From a virus, in IMG/VR virus record IMGVR_UViG_3300031227_000125, positions 1 through 41,539 of that record: DNA of 41,539 bases. One strand, 5' to 3'. This document shows positions 16,159 through 24,020 of the stretch, in pieces; positions within the stretch are counted from its first letter, which is position 1, and each line of letters starts with the position of its first letter. Below the pieces are notes generated by a model. It was not told the DNA's origin. It did no database searches and worked only from the letters and a program-made list of their open reading frames with translations. The translations under genes were made by a program, and so were the position numbers.

Positions 16159-16395
16159 TTAATCTGGGGTTTTATTTAGTAAACAGTTAAGTACTTTATG
16201 TAAGTTGTCATGCCGCATTGCACTGCGCCCGTTCAGATAATTGTACAATGTTTGGGTGGATTTGAGTTTTGCGATTTTGGCAAGCTTGTATCGACTCCAT
16301 CCCAGATTCTTACGGATAGCCTCAATTGTGTGCCGCATGAGATTTTCATCGAGAGATTTTAGTGCTGTCTCAATGCGTTGTTTTGACGTGTCCAT
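16159..16395 (-). CDS. XRE-family helix-turn-helix regulator
   Basis: 78 residues from ATG at 16395, chosen because GGGAACCTGAAG lies just upstream and the start falls 5 bases after the stop of the preceding gene; an in-frame extension would overlap that gene. HTH: EAIRKNLGWSRYKLAKIAKL then STQTLYNYLNGRS, the Cro/CI-type helices, followed by HDNLHKVLNCL. It is probably a DNA-binding repressor, and the best candidate to act on the palindromes at 17035-17062. It is followed at once by a terminator. Confidence 0.75.
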   Translation of the reverse strand: MDTSKQRIETALKSLDENLMRHTIEAIRKNLGWSRYKLAKIAKLKSTQTLYNYLNGRSAMRHDNLHKVLNCLLNKTPD

Positions 16396-16400
16396 TTTCT

Positions 16401-16670
16401 TCAGGTTCCCCCATCTATTGTTTCGAGATAAATAGAGTGACAGTCCATAAAGGATTGACGCCCATGCAATCCACAGTTGGGGCATCGCGTTCGTTGTCCT
16501 TTGGTTAGTCGAATGCGAGTAATATATTGAGGGCTTCCGAATGCGGTTGTGAGGGCTTTTGCTTCCCATATTTTAGTAATTACTCCGAGCGTATCATGAC
16601 GACAATCGGGCATTCGATGTACACATACTTTACTGCCAATTTGAAATGGTGTGTCGGGTATGGTTTTCAT
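16401..16670 (-). CDS. Small zinc-ribbon protein
   Basis: 89 residues. The first half is strand-rich (FQIGSKVCVHRM, DTLGVITKIWEAKAL), similar to small beta-barrel folds, and the second half contains RCPNCGLHGRQSFMDC, giving CxxC plus a later Cys/His as possible zinc ligands. The start has GGAAAGG upstream. It lies between two small genes near the divergent promoter, so it is likely early-expressed. Family not recognised; it may bind nucleic acid or a host protein. Confidence 0.55.
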   Translation of the reverse strand: MKTIPDTPFQIGSKVCVHRMPDCRHDTLGVITKIWEAKALTTAFGSPQYITRIRLTKGQRTRCPNCGLHGRQSFMDCHSIYLETIDGGT

Positions 16671-16698
16671 CGTTCTACCTTTCCGCCATCCTTTCCAA

Positions 16699-16724
16699 GC
16701 CCCCGCCTATGCCAGCGCGGGGGC
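16699..16724. terminator. GC-rich hairpin between two small genes
   Basis: Perfect 8-bp stem GCCCCCGC/GCGGGGGC with a 10-base loop, in the gap between the first two genes of the left arm. No T-run follows in the minus direction, so it may be an attenuator or RNA-stabilising hairpin rather than a full terminator. Confidence 0.5.
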
Positions 16725-16735
16725 GTTAAGGGGCT

Positions 16736-16981
16736 CTATGCCTCCTTGGCTTTGATTGCCAACCATTCTTTGCTGAGGTAGTAATTGACCTTGTCCGTAA
16801 CCTCAATGGCGGTCTCCGTGACGCAACCGGTTACTTCCTTGCCACCCACCTCGCAAGAGATAGACGTGCGGCGCGGCAGAAGTGGCGTGGTACTTGCCGG
16901 GTAGTCGGTTGCCGCGCGAAACGTACTGGCCTCAAAAATGAATTGCCCGCCAGCAAGTGTTGTCATTGCAATAAAGTCCAT
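16736..16981 (-). CDS. Small protein of unknown function, first gene of the left arm
   Basis: 81 residues, preceded by a very good GGAAAGGGAAAG site. The composition is strand-rich (TLAGGQFIFEASTFRA, RRTSISCEVGGKEVTGCV), ending with an amphipathic helix (KEWLAIKAKEA). No signal peptide or catalytic motif. Being first after the divergent control region, it should be among the earliest and most strongly expressed genes, a typical place for host-takeover proteins, though nothing in the sequence shows such a role. Confidence 0.55.
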   Translation of the reverse strand: MDFIAMTTLAGGQFIFEASTFRAATDYPASTTPLLPRRTSISCEVGGKEVTGCVTETAIEVTDKVNYYLSKEWLAIKAKEA

Positions 16982-17232
16982 CGTCTTTCCCTTTCCAAAA
17001 TGCTAATGTCTATATTGTTTATCTTCTTTACTATACTATTATAATAGTATTATATTATAATAGATGGGCAAGGGAAATCTTGGGATTTTTGAATAAAAGT
17101 ACGGGTTTTTCGGATGGATGTGGGGTTTTACCGCAGAATCCCTATTTTTTCTATGCGAAAATTATAGTAATTTTGCATATATGGCGTATACTTAATGTAT
17201 GTACGTTCGGTTTTTGTATGGGAAGGGATAGC
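16982..17232. promoter_or_regulatory. Divergent intergenic control region
   Basis: 251 bases between the minus-strand left arm and the plus-strand packaging genes, markedly AT-rich. The palindrome ACTATTATAATAGT (17035-17048) contains TATTATAATA (17037-17046), which recurs at 17053-17062, 16 bases apart. Each copy offers a TATAAT -10 box on both strands. No convincing -35 box was found at 17 bases. The remainder up to the TerS site (GGGAAGGGATAGC, 17219-17232) contains a TATACT-like box near 17186 but nothing firmer. Likely the promoters and operator for both arms. Confidence 0.5.
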
Positions 17233-18000
17233 ATGGTACAAGCAACATCTAAGAAAAAGTGGATGCGGAAATGGAAACCCGAATTGGCTATTGTGGGTTA
17301 TGAATTAGCGCGTGATGGTTTGAAATTGTCCCAGATAGCAAAGGTCCTGAACATCAGTAAACCCACAATCGATAATTGGATTCAAACACGTCCAACATTT
17401 CGTTTTGCAATTCGCCGAGGACGTCGCTGGCGTAAAGAATCACGCAAATGTACATACGATATGGGTGATTATGTATACGATAGATTGAGTGAGCCAATGA
17501 GGTTGCTGTGGCATAAATTAGATCGTATGCATAGGGCAAATGTAGGCATTGAAAAAGTGGAAGCGATGTTCGCCAATTATGGAAAAGATTTTCGTCAGCA
17601 TTTGTTCTTGTGTGCCCTTGTAAAATCTGCGTTTTCTATCGCTGCTGCTTGCCGTAAAGTGGGCATCAAACGGGCCACATTCCAAACATGGTATTTAGAT
17701 TCTGATTTTCAAAAACTTGTCCGTGAAATTGAGGACATAAAAGACGATATGTTTGAGAGTAGTTTAATTCGCAAGGTGCTTGATGGGAGTGAGCCAGCTA
17801 TATTAGCAGTGGCGCGGTCACGATTGAAAAAACGAGGATACGGGGATAGAGCATCACTGGATGTCAATGTGCAAGGTCAAATAGATCATAACCATAAAAT
17901 GTTCCCCATGGAAAGTTTGAACTTGCCACTGCCTATCCAGAAACAAATACTTGCACATTTGCGTACGGCGAAAGCGATAGATGCTGAGGTTGTCGCATGA
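17233..18000 (+). CDS. terS: Terminase small subunit
   Basis: 255 residues from ATG at 17233, chosen for the GGGAAGGGATAGC site; an upstream ATG (17080) would add 51 residues overlapping the control region. Two helix-turn-helix segments: DGLKLSQIAKVLNISKPTIDNWI (about residues 30-52) and SIAAACRKVGIKRATFQTWY (about 135-155), followed by a helical stretch and a LDGSEPAILAVARSRLKKRGYG motif typical of TerS that bind DNA and oligomerise. Role: recognises phage DNA and passes it to TerL, whose start overlaps by four bases (ATGA). Confidence 0.78.
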   Translation: MVQATSKKKWMRKWKPELAIVGYELARDGLKLSQIAKVLNISKPTIDNWIQTRPTFRFAIRRGRRWRKESRKCTYDMGDYVYDRLSEPMRLLWHKLDRMHRANVGIEKVEAMFANYGKDFRQHLFLCALVKSAFSIAAACRKVGIKRATFQTWYLDSDFQKLVREIEDIKDDMFESSLIRKVLDGSEPAILAVARSRLKKRGYGDRASLDVNVQGQIDHNHKMFPMESLNLPLPIQKQILAHLRTAKAIDAEVVA

Positions 18001-19472
18001 TTGGGTTTCGTGAATACGATGTGATTCGGAGTATCACGCGGAAATCTTTCTACGAATTCGTGAAAGAGTTTTGGCCTATAGTCGTACAGAACGAACCGCT
18101 GCAATCCAATTGGCATATTAAGTATTTGTGCTGGGATGCACAACGCGAAGTGGAACGAATATTAGCACGCAAAAAGAAACGTTACGATTATATCATATAC
18201 AACATCCCTCCGGTGAGTCTCAAGTCTACGATATTTGCGATATTTTTGCATGGATGGATATGGGCTAAAAATCCATCTATGAATTTTATCGGTTGTTCTT
18301 ATGAGCAAAATCTGATGGTGGGGCATGCACGCAAAGCTAGAGATTTGATTCGGAGTGAACAGTATAAAGCTTGTTTTCCAGAAGTTGTAATTCGCGGTGA
18401 TATGAATGCTGTTGGCACGTATGGCACTAAAGCGGGGGGTGTGCGATTTAGTGCGGGCACACAAGGTAGCATCACGGGGAAGCATGGGGATTTGGTGGTG
18501 ATAGATGATCCGCTGAATCCTAGGGCAGCGAGGTCTATTGCAGAAACGAAAGCTGTCAAAGAGTTTATCTTAGAAGCATTGCCATCCAGAAAGCGCGCAA
18601 TTGATTTGGTACCCACTATACTGATAATGCAGCGGTTGTCTCAGGAAGATCCAACAGGATTTCTTTTGGATATGGCTGAACGTGCGGAAATTCGTGTGAA
18701 GCATGTTTGTTTACCTGCTACACTATCTCCATTGGTAAAGCCTGCAAGCCTAAAAAAATACTATCACGATCAAGGCAAACTACTCAATCCCCAACGTTTA
18801 GGTTTGTTGGCACTTCAAGAGCTCAAAGCAAGTGGCGATTTTATGTACGCCGGTCAATATGATCAGTCACCCGTACCTATTGGTGGGGGTATGTTTCAGG
18901 CTGATAAATTGTTGATCAAAACACCTCCCGATCCTACCAATCCAAGAAAATGGGTTAAACAAATTCGGTATTGGGATAAGGCTGCTACATATGATGATGG
19001 GTGTTGGACTGTAGGTTTGCGGCTGGGTAAAGATTTGGATCAGAATTGGTGTATTTTACATGTGGATCGTTTTCGGTTAGAAAGTGCTGCGCGGGAAAAT
19101 CGGATGAAGCAGCGTGCCGAGTTAGATGGTAAACATGTGGTTGTTGGGCTTGAACAAGAACCGGGGGGCTCAGGCAAAGGGGACGCGCAGGCATCTACAC
19201 GCAATCTAGCTGGGTGGCGTATTGTAGTTGATCGGCCTACTGGTGGTAAAGAATTGCGTGCTGATCCTGTAGCGTCTCAAGTGAATGGGGGAAATGTTTA
19301 TCTGGCACCTGAGGGGTATATTGATGGATTGCCAGAGGCATGGCATGCACCATTTATTGGGGAGATACAATATTTTCCATTCAGCAAATTCAAGGATCAG
19401 GTTGATGCGCTATCTGGAGCATTTGGGCAGACGTGTCAGGGCACATTCCAAATAGGATTCAACAATCTTTAA
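17997..19472 (+). CDS. terL: Terminase large subunit
   Basis: 491 residues. ATPase: a deviant Walker A NIPPVSLKST (69-78), Walker B LVVIDDPL (166-173) and a coupling-like stretch TILIMQRLSQEDP. Nuclease: RYWDKAAT with Asp327, GLEQEPGGSGKGDA (Glu386/388) and KDQVDALSG (Asp467/470), the three RNase H-like acidic sites. This is a complete packaging motor that cuts concatemers and pumps DNA through the portal coded next. It overlaps TerS by four bases. Confidence 0.93.
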   Translation: MIGFREYDVIRSITRKSFYEFVKEFWPIVVQNEPLQSNWHIKYLCWDAQREVERILARKKKRYDYIIYNIPPVSLKSTIFAIFLHGWIWAKNPSMNFIGCSYEQNLMVGHARKARDLIRSEQYKACFPEVVIRGDMNAVGTYGTKAGGVRFSAGTQGSITGKHGDLVVIDDPLNPRAARSIAETKAVKEFILEALPSRKRAIDLVPTILIMQRLSQEDPTGFLLDMAERAEIRVKHVCLPATLSPLVKPASLKKYYHDQGKLLNPQRLGLLALQELKASGDFMYAGQYDQSPVPIGGGMFQADKLLIKTPPDPTNPRKWVKQIRYWDKAATYDDGCWTVGLRLGKDLDQNWCILHVDRFRLESAARENRMKQRAELDGKHVVVGLEQEPGGSGKGDAQASTRNLAGWRIVVDRPTGGKELRADPVASQVNGGNVYLAPEGYIDGLPEAWHAPFIGEIQYFPFSKFKDQVDALSGAFGQTCQGTFQIGFNNL

Positions 19473-19487
19473 TCGTGAGGATAGATC

Positions 19488-20969
19488 ATGGCCAAGAAAA
19501 AGGTAGTACGCAAGGCAAAATCGTCGGTTGAGGATCAACAATTGCAGGGATCGTATCTAAACGTGTTGCGATCTCAAGCACGTGTGAATTCATTGTTGCA
19601 GTATTTGAGTCCTGGGTTGGACATTGATTATGAATGTCGGTATCCAGCAGATATCGAATCGTCACAATGCCGCAAGTTGTTTGATCGTAATGGGGTGGCG
19701 CGTCGTGTGGTTAATCTTTGGCCTGATGAATGTTGGGTGGGTTTGCCAGATGTGTTTGAAACGGAAGATACAAAGGATGAAACTGAGTTTGAAACGACGT
19801 GGGATTTGCTGCGTCAAAAGAAACATGTTCTGCATTTTTTGAAGCGTATGGATGTACTATCGGGGATTGGTAGTTATGGCATAATGCTTTTGGGTATAGA
19901 CGATGGTGGCAAGTTAGATACCCCAGTGGAGTCGGTTGAAAGTGCATCTGGTGTAATGCCTGATGATTTTACAGGTGCTGTAAAGAAACACCGTTTATTG
20001 TTCTTGAAATGCTTTGATGAATCGGCTGTAACTATTGAGAAGCGCGAACCTAGTACTAACAGCCCCCGTTATGGTTTGCCTCTGTTTTACAAAGTGACAA
20101 TGGAGGATGTGACTACGGGGGGCACGCAAGGCATTTCCAAGGATATTCGTATTCATTGGACACGAGTACTTCATTACGCAGACAATCGTTTGACGAGTGA
20201 GTTGTTTGGCGAATCTCGATTGCAGGCCGTATACAACAATCTTCTCGATTTGCGAAAAATTAGTTCTAGCAGTGGTGAGATGTTTTGGCGTGCGGGTATT
20301 AGTGGTACGGCATGGGGTGTCGATCCAGAACTTGTACCAGCGGGCACGACGTTGACCGCAGATCAAAAAACTGATATGAAGGAAGCACTGAGTGATTACT
20401 ACGAGGGTATGCAACGTTATTTATTTTCTTCTGGCATGAAAGCTCAAGACATAGCGCCGAAGCTTACTGATCCCGAGCCCTATATCAAGTCCCAGATTTT
20501 ACTCATTTGTATTGGCATTGCCGTTCCATATCGCGTTTTCATGGGTACTGAGGAAGGCAAGTTGGCGGGTGGCCAGGATCGAAAAACGTGGTTGGAGCGA
20601 GTGGGTGGACGACAGGAGGGTTATGTAACACCGTTAATAATTAGACCCTTTGTTGAACGGTTACAGTTATTGGGTATTTTGCCCATGACAAAAGAGCCAT
20701 TTATTGTTAAGTGGCCTGAACGTGATATACCTACCCCGAAGGAACAAGCCGAAACAGCGAAAGATCAAACCGAGGCTATGTCCAAGTACGTCCAAGGCCA
20801 AGTTGATGCATTGATGTCGGAAAAGGATTTCTTGGTTACAGTTTTGGGCCTTGATGAAGATCAAGCAGAATCTATAGGTGACAATGTTGTGGATAGAGAA
20901 GATGATGGGGAGGATTTAGAAGAGCTAGAATTGTCCAAGCCTAAAACACAGCCCGATGAAGAGCGATAA
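19488..20969 (+). CDS. Portal protein (DUF1073-like)
   Basis: 493 residues, with GAGGATAGATC upstream of ATG. Features of the DUF1073-type portal family: an early SRKL-like stretch with RKLFDRNGVARRVVNLWPDECW, HWTRVLHYADNR, ELFGESRLQAVYNNLLDLRKI, and the late IGIAVPYRVFMGTEEGKLAGGQD. A helical, acidic C-terminus follows. Role: dodecameric ring at the capsid vertex and docking site for TerL. Databases sometimes label this family by the anti-CBASS Acb1 N-terminal-like domain, a naming accident of the shared Pfam model; I see no phosphodiesterase HxT pairs and would not infer that activity. Confidence 0.82.
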   Translation: MAKKKVVRKAKSSVEDQQLQGSYLNVLRSQARVNSLLQYLSPGLDIDYECRYPADIESSQCRKLFDRNGVARRVVNLWPDECWVGLPDVFETEDTKDETEFETTWDLLRQKKHVLHFLKRMDVLSGIGSYGIMLLGIDDGGKLDTPVESVESASGVMPDDFTGAVKKHRLLFLKCFDESAVTIEKREPSTNSPRYGLPLFYKVTMEDVTTGGTQGISKDIRIHWTRVLHYADNRLTSELFGESRLQAVYNNLLDLRKISSSSGEMFWRAGISGTAWGVDPELVPAGTTLTADQKTDMKEALSDYYEGMQRYLFSSGMKAQDIAPKLTDPEPYIKSQILLICIGIAVPYRVFMGTEEGKLAGGQDRKTWLERVGGRQEGYVTPLIIRPFVERLQLLGILPMTKEPFIVKWPERDIPTPKEQAETAKDQTEAMSKYVQGQVDALMSEKDFLVTVLGLDEDQAESIGDNVVDREDDGEDLEELELSKPKTQPDEER

Positions 20970-21009
20970 TATATATGGATATATAAATCGCTTTTTGCTG
21001 GAGATAAAT

Positions 21010-21297
21010 ATGAAGTGTAAACGTAATCGTCGCGTCAACGGTTTTGTTGCGGTCCACATGACACGGTGTTGGAAGTTTTTGTTTCCGGATTCACTCACTG
21101 CACAATTAGGATTGCGGCGATGTTGGGGTGGCAACGCTAACGGGAGATACTGGAAGCGCTGTAAGTATTTGGAACGATGCTTGCAGCAACCAGTGGATTG
21201 TTTTCTCAAAACACCTGTGTCCTATCGATACGAAACACCATGGATGGTTTTGGACGTACCCAGTAAGGAACGAAAAAGATGCCGACGCACTGGTTGA
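21010..21297 (+). CDS. Small basic Cys-rich protein, unknown function
   Basis: 95 residues from ATG at 21010 with GGAGATAAAT upstream. Very basic, with seven Cys (RCWKFL, RRCWGG, KRCKYLERCLQQ, DCFL, KRCRR), which may bind a metal. Its 3' end overlaps the start of the MuF-like gene by 19 bases. No family recognised. Its position between portal and MuF-like gene suggests co-expression with head proteins. Confidence 0.5.
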   Translation: MKCKRNRRVNGFVAVHMTRCWKFLFPDSLTAQLGLRRCWGGNANGRYWKRCKYLERCLQQPVDCFLKTPVSYRYETPWMVLDVPSKERKRCRRTG

Positions 21298-22175
21298 ATT
21301 TAGATCCTTCCCGTACATATTCATTGCGGATGCGGTATGTGCGTGATATACGCAGGCGGTTACGATGGTTGGATAAAGAGTTGTGGAATCTAATTGTGAC
21401 ATTGGATGCGTTTGGTTTAGAAGAAACCCAACCATTTCAATTATCTGCACATCACAACGTTATCCGTCACCAATACAAGTTTTTGACTAATCCGCAGAAG
21501 GTGAAGCAATTTAGGGCGTGGCTTACTCAGCAGGTGGATGCGGGAGTGTTGGGCGTTGATTTGCCTACAAGTAAAGATGCGTGGACTGCAACGTATGTTG
21601 ATTCGGCGTATCGCAAAGGAATGATGCGCTCATATACGGATGTCCACAAGGCCGACTTGGCGGTTTCTCCAGCTTGGTATGGAGGATCGAAAGAACAGTT
21701 TTTGAAGAGTGCGTTCCTTCAGCCGGAAATGCTCAGCAAAATTGAAATGTTGTATGAGCGCGCGTTTGAAAATATGAAGGGTCTGACTGATACAATGAAA
21801 GGTCAGTTGGGCCGGATTTTAGCAGATGGTGTAGCACATGGACAAGGCGCAAAGAAAGTAGCGCGGGAAATGCGAAAGTCTATTACGTTACTTTCGCGTG
21901 GAAGGGCATCAACTATCGCAAGAACCGAAATTGTTTATGCCCATGCGGAAGGGCAGCTTGATAGTTTTGAGTTGTTGGGTGTGGAGGAAGTATCAGCGAA
22001 GGTCGAATGGTCAACGGCGGGGGATGATCGTGTGTGTGTTGCTTGCGAGGATCAGGAGGGAGAGGTTTATAAGGTGAAGGATGCGCATGGTTTAATCCCA
22101 CACCATCCAAACGGACGTTGTGCTTGGATTCCTGCGGAGAATGTGCCCAAAACAAAGTCGAAACGCAAGCGATAG
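21279..22175 (+). CDS. Head morphogenesis protein, Mu gpF-like
   Basis: 298 residues. The C-terminal third carries the MuF domain signature: ARTEIVYAHAEGQLDSFELLGV, then DDRVCVACEDQEGEVY and IPHHPNGRCAWIP (a degenerate HPxCRC). The N-terminal part is helical with DSAYRKGMMRSY. MuF proteins are minor head components ejected or used in capsid assembly, usually coded right after the portal, as here. No toxin domain is fused to the C-terminus. Confidence 0.82.
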   Translation: MPTHWLNLDPSRTYSLRMRYVRDIRRRLRWLDKELWNLIVTLDAFGLEETQPFQLSAHHNVIRHQYKFLTNPQKVKQFRAWLTQQVDAGVLGVDLPTSKDAWTATYVDSAYRKGMMRSYTDVHKADLAVSPAWYGGSKEQFLKSAFLQPEMLSKIEMLYERAFENMKGLTDTMKGQLGRILADGVAHGQGAKKVAREMRKSITLLSRGRASTIARTEIVYAHAEGQLDSFELLGVEEVSAKVEWSTAGDDRVCVACEDQEGEVYKVKDAHGLIPHHPNGRCAWIPAENVPKTKSKRKR

Positions 22176-22234
22176 CGGATGGACTATTATAGGTAATAAA
22201 GCAGAAAACATTTATAGATAGGGATGGAATTGGT

Positions 22235-23128
22235 ATGAGTAAATCTTCTACAATAATCCGAGTTTTTCCGAGACGAACTAGTGCGACTCCCGTTGATTCG
22301 TTAACGGTCATAAATAGGGGTCCAGGATTGGGTTTGGGTTATGATTTTGATGCAGTGGATGAGGTTCATGTTTCGTGTACGTTTACATGGGATTTACCGC
22401 GCGCTCATTGGTTAGTAAGGCAATGGGGAAGAGTGGCTGATGTAAAATTAGGAGGCCCAGCATTAGATGCAAAGGGTGGTGAATTTGTTGTCGGTAGGTA
22501 TCTCAAACCAGGATGTGTCATAACGTCGCGAGGCTGTCCTAATCATTGTTGGTTTTGTGCGGCGTGGAGACGAGAGGGGCGAAAAATAAGGGAATTGGAA
22601 ATTAAGGATGGATGGAATGTGTTTGACAACAATATTTTGGCGTGTTCTGAAAAACATGTTCGGAATGTGTTTAGGATGCTTCGACGGCAATCTGAACCGA
22701 TAGAATTTACAGGGGGTTTAGAGGCTAAGATTTTGCAGCGGTGGCATGCGAAGTTGCTTGCATCTATTCGATTTAATTCTGTGTATTTTGCTTATGATAC
22801 ACCGGATGATTGGGAGCCTCTTGTTAATGCGTCTAAATTGCTACAATCTGTGTCTGGACTCAATTTTAATTCAGCTAAATCACTTTCAAGTTCAGACATA
22901 ATTTCGTACAAGTTTCGTTGTTATGTTCTTATCGGATATAAGAAAGATACGATTGAAAAAGCGGTGGATAGGTTGACGCGCACGTGTAAGTTAGGATTCG
23001 TGCCGTTCGCTATGTTGTTTAATAAAGATATACAATCTGGGGAGTGGCGCGCAACTCAGCGGTTGTGGTCAGGAAACAAAAGGCAGGTATCAGCAAAATT
23101 CAAAAGTATATTAACAGGTGCACAATAA
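22235..23128 (+). CDS. Radical SAM enzyme of unknown substrate
   Basis: 297 residues; GGGATGGAATTGGT precedes ATG. The 4Fe-4S motif is C101-x3-C105-x2-C108 in TSRGCPNHCWFCA. A downstream EFTGGLEAK (158-164) fits the GGE-type SAM-binding loop, and LIGY and FAYDTPDD segments fit later barrel strands. There is no recognisable cobalamin-binding, TRAM or SPASM domain, and it does not look like QueE. It appears to be a single-domain enzyme whose N-terminal 90 residues (HVSCTFTWDLPRAHWL, KLGGPALDAKGGEF) may be family-specific. It lies directly after the head morphogenesis gene. The substrate is unknown; phage DNA modification, tRNA modification and peptide modification are all possible. Confidence 0.82.
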   Translation: MSKSSTIIRVFPRRTSATPVDSLTVINRGPGLGLGYDFDAVDEVHVSCTFTWDLPRAHWLVRQWGRVADVKLGGPALDAKGGEFVVGRYLKPGCVITSRGCPNHCWFCAAWRREGRKIRELEIKDGWNVFDNNILACSEKHVRNVFRMLRRQSEPIEFTGGLEAKILQRWHAKLLASIRFNSVYFAYDTPDDWEPLVNASKLLQSVSGLNFNSAKSLSSSDIISYKFRCYVLIGYKKDTIEKAVDRLTRTCKLGFVPFAMLFNKDIQSGEWRATQRLWSGNKRQVSAKFKSILTGAQ

Positions 23129-23187
23129 TCATCTTATCGATAATACTAATGAGGTATAGAAATCTTAACCTATATTGTGAGGATGAA

Positions 23188-23409
23188 ATGGATTTACACC
23201 AGCAGCAACAAAGTGCATTGGTATCGCGAACCGATTCAGAAGAGATTATGGAAGCAAGGAAAATGCTTGTTTTGAGTTTCAATTGTTTTGTGGATGGTTA
23301 CGGTTTTTCTGAGCCCGATTGTGCGGGTGTACATTCAGCAGAGGTTTTGTTAGATTCATTTATCGAGTATGCAAATAATATTCGGATTGATAAGATTATA
23401 CGATGTTAG
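23188..23409 (+). CDS. Small protein of unknown function
   Basis: 73 residues from ATG at 23188, with GTGAGGATGAA upstream; the longer in-frame reading would overlap the radical SAM gene. Helical and acidic (EEIMEARKMLVLSFNCFVDGYGF, EVLLDSFIEYANNI). No motif recognised. It is followed by a 118-base noncoding stretch. Confidence 0.45.
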   Translation: MDLHQQQQSALVSRTDSEEIMEARKMLVLSFNCFVDGYGFSEPDCAGVHSAEVLLDSFIEYANNIRIDKIIRC

Positions 23410-23527
23410 TTTTCCCGCTTGGTGGGGCGCACCTACATGGGTGCTACACCGCTTTTCGTTGGGAGGGGGCACTACGGTGTGGGTTAGTAGTAGATAGGCC
23501 GCTACAGGGGCTGCTAGGAGGCTAGAA
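23410..23527 (+). other. GC-rich noncoding stretch with hairpins
   Basis: 118 bases without a convincing gene and visibly more GC-rich than its surroundings. GCACCT (23429-23434) and GGGTGC (23439-23444) close an ACAT tetraloop, flanked by GGTG (23421-23424)/CACC (23447-23450). ACTAC and GTAGT can form a second hairpin around 23474-23492. It may be a leader RNA for the following small genes or a processing site. No T-run, so not an intrinsic terminator. Confidence 0.35.
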
Positions 23528-23755
23528 ATGGGTGTGGGTAATTTTGATATAGACGATTATAGCGTTAGAATTGAAAGACTGCTTAATTTTCTGCGCGATT
23601 ATGCCGTCAGTGCAAAGATTGAAGGGGGAGAAGCGCAGTTGGCAACTATCAAATCAGAGGTTGAGGATTTAGTAGAACAGACCAAGAAATTGAAAGATTT
23701 GTTTGTGAATTATGGGAGCGATTCAAATGGAAGCACAAGAAACGAATCAGGATAG
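23528..23755 (+). CDS. Small coiled-coil protein
   Basis: 75 residues, AGGAGGCTAGAA upstream. Most of the chain is a heptad-like helix (YSVRIERLLNFLRDYAV, LATIKSEVEDLVEQTKKLKDLF), so it is probably a dimeric coiled coil. Its end overlaps the next gene by 29 bases. Function unknown. Confidence 0.5.
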   Translation: MGVGNFDIDDYSVRIERLLNFLRDYAVSAKIEGGEAQLATIKSEVEDLVEQTKKLKDLFVNYGSDSNGSTRNESG

Positions 23756-24014
23756 CACATCCAAATCTCTCTGTTTTGGTTCTGGATTTGAGTTGTGGAA
23801 TAGTGATACAGCATTGGGGAGAGCTTTGCGGGAGCAATTTCCAGGTGCGGTGACGTCTTTAACGTTGTTGATTTCTGTAAACGAGCCCCCAACAATAACT
23901 GTGACGTATGACAACCTGGATGTTATGTTGTGTGATGATGTGCCTGATATCATTAAGACGTTTGTGCCCAAAGAGCAACCACCTGAGTTAGATAACAAAG
24001 AAGAAACGGAGTAA
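23727..24014 (+). CDS. Small acidic protein, unknown function
   Basis: 95 residues from ATG at 23727, preceded by GGGAGCGATTCAA, the same leader found before the genes at 24641 and 25710. Middle part strand-rich (VTSLTLLISVNEPPTITVTYDNLDV), acidic C-terminus. No motif recognised. The shared leader suggests the small genes of this segment arose by local copying. Confidence 0.5.
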   Translation: MEAQETNQDSTSKSLCFGSGFELWNSDTALGRALREQFPGAVTSLTLLISVNEPPTITVTYDNLDVMLCDDVPDIIKTFVPKEQPPELDNKEETE

Positions 24015-24020
24015 ACGCAT

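Noticed and set aside
17080-17232. Longer start for the small terminase gene
   Set aside because: The 51 extra residues have no family character and overlap the divergent promoter region; GGGAAGGGATAGC precedes the ATG at 17233.
19488-20969. Anti-CBASS Acb1 function for the portal-like protein
   Set aside because: The length, gene order and portal motifs fit DUF1073 portals; I see no paired HxT phosphodiesterase motifs, so the name would rest only on a shared domain label.
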